Shown piece after piece: positions 3,815-7,066 of a stretch of 7,066 bases of DNA. Numbering within the stretch: the first letter of the stretch is position 1; the number at the start of each line of letters is the position of its first letter. The stretch comes from Gammaproteobacteria bacterium. GTDB taxonomy: Bacteria; Pseudomonadota; Gammaproteobacteria; Pseudomonadales; Azotimanducaceae. The DNA lies in NCBI GenBank assembly GCA_026706425.1, contig JAPOYW010000263.1:1-7066 (forward strand). Direction: 5' to 3'. Under the pieces are notes generated by a model that saw only the letters and a program-made list of their open reading frames with translations, was not told where the DNA came from and searched no databases. The position numbers were made by a program, and so were the translations under genes.

Positions 3815-6538
3815 ATGGCCGACCCTAGGGAACAGTCGCCGACACGGACGCTCGATGGGCAGCGTCTTGACGGTTCGTTGGACAAGAACGGCCAGGATCC
3901 GGATCCCGAGGAAACGGGCGAGTGGGTCGAAGCACTGGAGTACGTGCTCGACAACGCCGGCATCGACCGGGCCAACTTCCTCCTCGAACGTTTGTCGTCC
4001 CGTCTCACGCAGACCGGGGCGCGATTGCCGTACACGATCACCACGCCGTACCGGAACACCATCCCCGCGAACCACGAGGCGTTCATGCCCGGGGATCTCT
4101 TCATGGAGCGCCGCATCCGCTCGCTGATCCGCTGGAACGCGCTGGCGATGGTCGTGCGCGCCAACCGCAAGAGCGGCGACCTCGGCGGCCACATTTCGAC
4201 CTTCGCCTCCGCGGCCACGCTCTACGACGTCGGCTACAACTATTTCTTCCGGGGCCCCACCGACGAGCAGGCGGGGGACCTGATCTACTTCCAGGGCCAT
4301 AGCTCGCCGGGCATCTACGCGCGGTCGTTCCTGGAGGGGCGACTGGACGAGGCGGCCCTGGATTCGTTCCGCCAGGAGGTCGACGGCCACGGCCTGTCTT
4401 CATATCCCCACCCGTGGCTGATGCCGGACTACTGGCAGTTCCCCACCGTGTCCATGGGCTTGGGGCCCATCCAGGCGATCTACCAGGCCCACATCATGAA
4501 GTACCTGGACAGCCGCGGTCTCATCCCCATGGGCGATCGCAAGGTCTGGGCGTTCCTGGGTGACGGCGAGTGCGACGAACCCGAATCGCTGGGTGCCCTG
4601 GGACTCGCCGGCCGCGAGAAGCTCGACAACCTGATTTTCGTCGTGAACTGCAACCTGCAGCGCCTGGACGGCCCGGTGCGCGGCAACGGCAAGATCATCC
4701 AGGAACTGGAAGGTGCGTTCCGCGGCGCCGGCTGGAACGTGATCAAGGTGGTCTGGGGGCGGTTGTGGGATCCCTTGTTCGCCAACGACACCCGGGGTCT
4801 CATGCAGCAGCGCATGAACGAAGCGGTCGACGGCGAGTACCAGAACTACAAGGCCAAGGGCGGCGCGTACACGCGCGAGCACTTCTTCGGCACGCATGCC
4901 GAGCTTAAGAAGCTGGTTGCGAACCTCTCCGACGACGACATCATGCGCCTGAACCGGGGCGGGCACGATCCGTTCAAGGTCTACGCCGCCTACCACGCGG
5001 CGGTGAACCACACCGGCGAGCCGACGGTGATCCTCGCCAAAACGGTCAAGGGCTACGGCATGGGCGATGCCGGCGAGGCGGAGAACACCACCCACCAGGT
5101 CAAGAAGCTCGAATTCGAGGATCTGAAGCACTTCCGGGACCGCTTCGCCGTGCCGCTCACGGACGAGGAACTGAAGGACGTGCCGTACTACCGGCCGCCG
5201 CCGGATGCGCCGGAGTCGCTTTACCTCCAACGCCAGCGGTCGAGCCTGGGCGGACCGATCCCCATGCGGATGACGGACGAACAGGCAATCGAGGTGCCCG
5301 CCCTCGACGCCTTCGACGCGCAGTTGAAAGGCACCGGCGAACGTGCGGTTTCGACCACGATGGGCTTCGTACGCATCCTGTCCACGCTGGTCCGCGACAA
5401 GGCCATCGGCAAGCGCATCGTGCCGATCATCCCCGACGAGGCCCGCACGTTCGGCATGGAGGGCATGTTCCGACAACTGGGCATCTATTCGTCGGAAGGG
5501 CAGCTGTACGAACCCGAGGATCACGGCGAGATCGCCTCCTACCGGGAATCGAAGGACGGCCAGGTCCTGGAGGAAGGCATCAACGAGGCGGGATCCTTCG
5601 CGGCGTGGCTGGCGGCCGCCACCTCCTACAGCACGCACCGCTACACCTTGATCCCGTTCTACATCTTCTACTCCATGTTCGGCTTCCAGCGGGTCGGCGA
5701 TCTCGCCTGGGCGGCGGGGGACATGCAATCCCGCGGTTTCCTGCTTGGCGCGACCGCCGGCCGGACGACGCTGAACGGCGAGGGCCTGCAGCACCAGGAC
5801 GGCCACAGCCATTTGATTGCCGGCGCGATCCCCAACTGCGTCGCCTACGATCCCTGCTACGGCTACGAACTCGCGGTGATCGTCCACGACGGTTTGAAGC
5901 GCATGGTCGCGGACCGGGAACGGGTCTTCTACTACATCACCGTGATGAACGAGAACTATCCGCAGCCGGCGATGCCGAAGGGAGTGGAGCAGGGCATCCT
6001 CAATGGAATCTACCGACTCGAGCACCACGGCCGCAGCCGGTCGAAGAAGGTACGCCTCCTCGGTAGCGGCACGATCCTGCGCGAAGTGCAGAAGGCGGCG
6101 CGACGGCTGCACGAGGACTACGGCGTGTCGAGCGAGGTCTACAGCGTGACCAGTTTCACCGAACTCGCCCGGAACGGCGCCGATGTGGCCCGCTGGAACC
6201 TACTCCACCCCGCCGAGGAGCCCCGTACCAGCCACGTGGCGGAGTGCCTGGACGGCGACTGGCCGGTGATTGCCTCGACGGACTACGTGAAGGCCCATGC
6301 CGAGGCCATTCGGGGTCACTTTGCCGCGCCATCGTACCGGGTGCTGGGTACGGACGGCTTCGGGCGCAGCGATACCCGCGCCAAGCTCCGCGACTTTTTC
6401 GAAGTGGACGAACGTTTCGTCACCTTGGCAGCCCTTCGCGAACTCCAGGATCGCCAGGTCATCGCCGCCCCGGAAGTGGCCCGGGCCATGGCTGATCTCG
6501 ACATCGACGCGGACAAGGCCAACCCGAGGCTCGCCTGA
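3815..6538 (+). CDS. aceE: Pyruvate dehydrogenase E1 component, homodimeric type
   Basis: AceE uses thiamine diphosphate to decarboxylate pyruvate and passes the acetyl group to the lipoyl arms of AceF, the first step of cytoplasmic acetyl-CoA formation. The product is 907 aa against 887 in E. coli and aligns throughout with a constant offset of 20. Active-site equivalents are intact: H126 (GGHIS), H162 (FQGHSSPG), Y197, the diphosphate/Mg motif GDGECDEPES starting at 249 with D250, N280 and Q282, mobile-loop H427 (TTHQVKK), catalytic E591 (EGINE), R626 (FGFQR) and H660 (GLQHQDGHSH). It ends DADKANPRLA, like E. coli. The extra 20 residues at the N-terminus (rich in D, Q, R and with repeated LDG) precede the E2-binding region. 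The ATG at 3815 is supported by AGAAGGA 7 nt upstream, and no internal ATG would remove the extension. The stop overlaps aceF by 1 bp. No pdhR-like regulator precedes it. Confidence 0.98.
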   Translation: MADPREQSPTRTLDGQRLDGSLDKNGQDPDPEETGEWVEALEYVLDNAGIDRANFLLERLSSRLTQTGARLPYTITTPYRNTIPANHEAFMPGDLFMERRIRSLIRWNALAMVVRANRKSGDLGGHISTFASAATLYDVGYNYFFRGPTDEQAGDLIYFQGHSSPGIYARSFLEGRLDEAALDSFRQEVDGHGLSSYPHPWLMPDYWQFPTVSMGLGPIQAIYQAHIMKYLDSRGLIPMGDRKVWAFLGDGECDEPESLGALGLAGREKLDNLIFVVNCNLQRLDGPVRGNGKIIQELEGAFRGAGWNVIKVVWGRLWDPLFANDTRGLMQQRMNEAVDGEYQNYKAKGGAYTREHFFGTHAELKKLVANLSDDDIMRLNRGGHDPFKVYAAYHAAVNHTGEPTVILAKTVKGYGMGDAGEAENTTHQVKKLEFEDLKHFRDRFAVPLTDEELKDVPYYRPPPDAPESLYLQRQRSSLGGPIPMRMTDEQAIEVPALDAFDAQLKGTGERAVSTTMGFVRILSTLVRDKAIGKRIVPIIPDEARTFGMEGMFRQLGIYSSEGQLYEPEDHGEIASYRESKDGQVLEEGINEAGSFAAWLAAATSYSTHRYTLIPFYIFYSMFGFQRVGDLAWAAGDMQSRGFLLGATAGRTTLNGEGLQHQDGHSHLIAGAIPNCVAYDPCYGYELAVIVHDGLKRMVADRERVFYYITVMNENYPQPAMPKGVEQGILNGIYRLEHHGRSRSKKVRLLGSGTILREVQKAARRLHEDYGVSSEVYSVTSFTELARNGADVARWNLLHPAEEPRTSHVAECLDGDWPVIASTDYVKAHAEAIRGHFAAPSYRVLGTDGFGRSDTRAKLRDFFEVDERFVTLAALRELQDRQVIAAPEVARAMADLDIDADKANPRLA

Positions 6539-7066
6539 TGGACGTGACGATCCCGGACATCGGCGATGCCGAGGACGTGGAGGTCATCGAGATCTGCGTT
6601 GTCTCCGGGGATACCGTCGCGACGAACGACGCGCTCATCGTCATCGAGTCCGACAAGGCGTCGATGGAAGTGCCCGCGCCGTTTGCGGGAACCGTGGACG
6701 AGATCCTCGTGGCGTTGGGCGATGTGGTGAACGCGGGCGACGCAATCCTTCGCATGGAGGAGATTTCCAACGGCGAACCGGACGCGATCGAAACGACCGC
6801 GACGGAGCCGGTCGCGGAGGAGCAGTCGGAGCTGTCGACGGCAGACGGGGCGCCGCCTGCCACCAGGATGGAACGCGTGGAGATTCGTCTGCCCGATGTC
6901 GGCGAAGCGGAGAACGTGTCGGTGATCGAAGTCGCCGTGGCCGAGGGACAGGCGGTGGCCGTGGACGATCTGCTGGTCGTCGTCGAATCCGAAAAGGCAT
7001 CCATGGAGATTCCGTCGCCGTTCGCGGGCACGGTGGTGGAGGTCGCGGTCGGCGAGGGCGACGATG
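6538..7066 (+). CDS. aceF: Pyruvate dehydrogenase E2 (dihydrolipoyl acetyltransferase), 5' part
   Basis: AceF is the core of the pyruvate dehydrogenase complex, carrying the acetyl group from E1 to CoA on swinging lipoyl arms. Only 176 codons are in the window. Two lipoyl domains are visible, at about 1-75 and 113 to the end, each with the lipoylation hairpin: ESDKASMEVP with Lys40 and ESEKASMEIP with Lys153. The linker between them (about 76-112) is rich in Glu, Thr and Ala. The peripheral subunit-binding and catalytic domains, and any third lipoyl domain, must lie beyond the end. The ATG at 6538 shares one base with the aceE stop (TGATG), and GAGG at 6526-6529 is a well-placed ribosome binding site, so translation is coupled to aceE. 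An oxoglutarate dehydrogenase E2 is unlikely given two lipoyl domains and the position after aceE. Confidence 0.95.
   Translation, partial: MDVTIPDIGDAEDVEVIEICVVSGDTVATNDALIVIESDKASMEVPAPFAGTVDEILVALGDVVNAGDAILRMEEISNGEPDAIETTATEPVAEEQSELSTADGAPPATRMERVEIRLPDVGEAENVSVIEVAVAEGQAVAVDDLLVVVESEKASMEIPSPFAGTVVEVAVGEGDD

Noticed and set aside
4400..6112. 570-codon open frame on the minus strand
   Set aside because: It lies wholly inside aceE, whose product is unmistakable. Long antisense frames are common opposite GC-rich genes with strong codon bias.
6459..7031. 190-codon Ser/Thr-rich frame on the minus strand
   Set aside because: It is the complement of the end of aceE and of the lipoyl domains of aceF, with no independent support.
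1..7066. CRISPR array, insertion sequence or riboswitch
   Set aside because: No regularly spaced repeats, no transposase-like product with terminal repeats, and no recognisable aptamer were found.

Overview
The window looks like part of the chromosome of a GC-rich gammaproteobacterium. It carries a homodimeric-type pyruvate dehydrogenase E1 (AceE) followed by AceF, and AmpD back to back with NadC. In E. coli the nadC-ampD pair also lies close to aceEF, so the order here is a rearranged version of that neighbourhood. I cannot name the genus from sequence alone.

Layout. A tRNA-Thr(CGT) gene on the + strand (1-75, missing only its first base) is followed by about 360 bp with no convincing gene but three GC-rich inverted repeats. 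Next come two small minus-strand genes: a secreted, cysteine-containing protein of 149 aa (717-1166) and, 3 nt after its stop, a 91-aa three-helix membrane protein (438-713). I recognise neither. The secreted-protein gene is visibly poorer in GC (about 51% over 901-1020) than the housekeeping genes (70% over 4561-4620 in aceE; both hand counts). nadC lies upstream on the same strand (1396-2232), separated by 229 bp that includes a strong stem-loop just after the nadC stop.

nadC is divergent from ampD (2245-2796) with only 12 bp between the start codons. Each gene has a plausible -10 element so close to its start that both mRNAs could be leaderless. ampD overlaps by 4 bp (GTGA) a ROK-family sugar kinase most like E. 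coli Mak (2793-3704). After a 110-bp gap with a perfect TATAAT, the pyruvate dehydrogenase operon begins: aceE (3815-6538) and aceF (from 6538, running off the end), which overlap by 1 bp.

How the genes relate. AceE and AceF form the E1 and E2 of the pyruvate dehydrogenase complex, which makes acetyl-CoA and NADH. NadC supplies the NAD precursor nicotinate mononucleotide. AmpD trims anhydro-muropeptides in the cytoplasm during wall recycling, and the translationally coupled ROK kinase may phosphorylate a free sugar for entry into central metabolism. The secreted/membrane pair looks accessory, and its function is open. I see no insertion sequence, CRISPR array, or complete mobile element.
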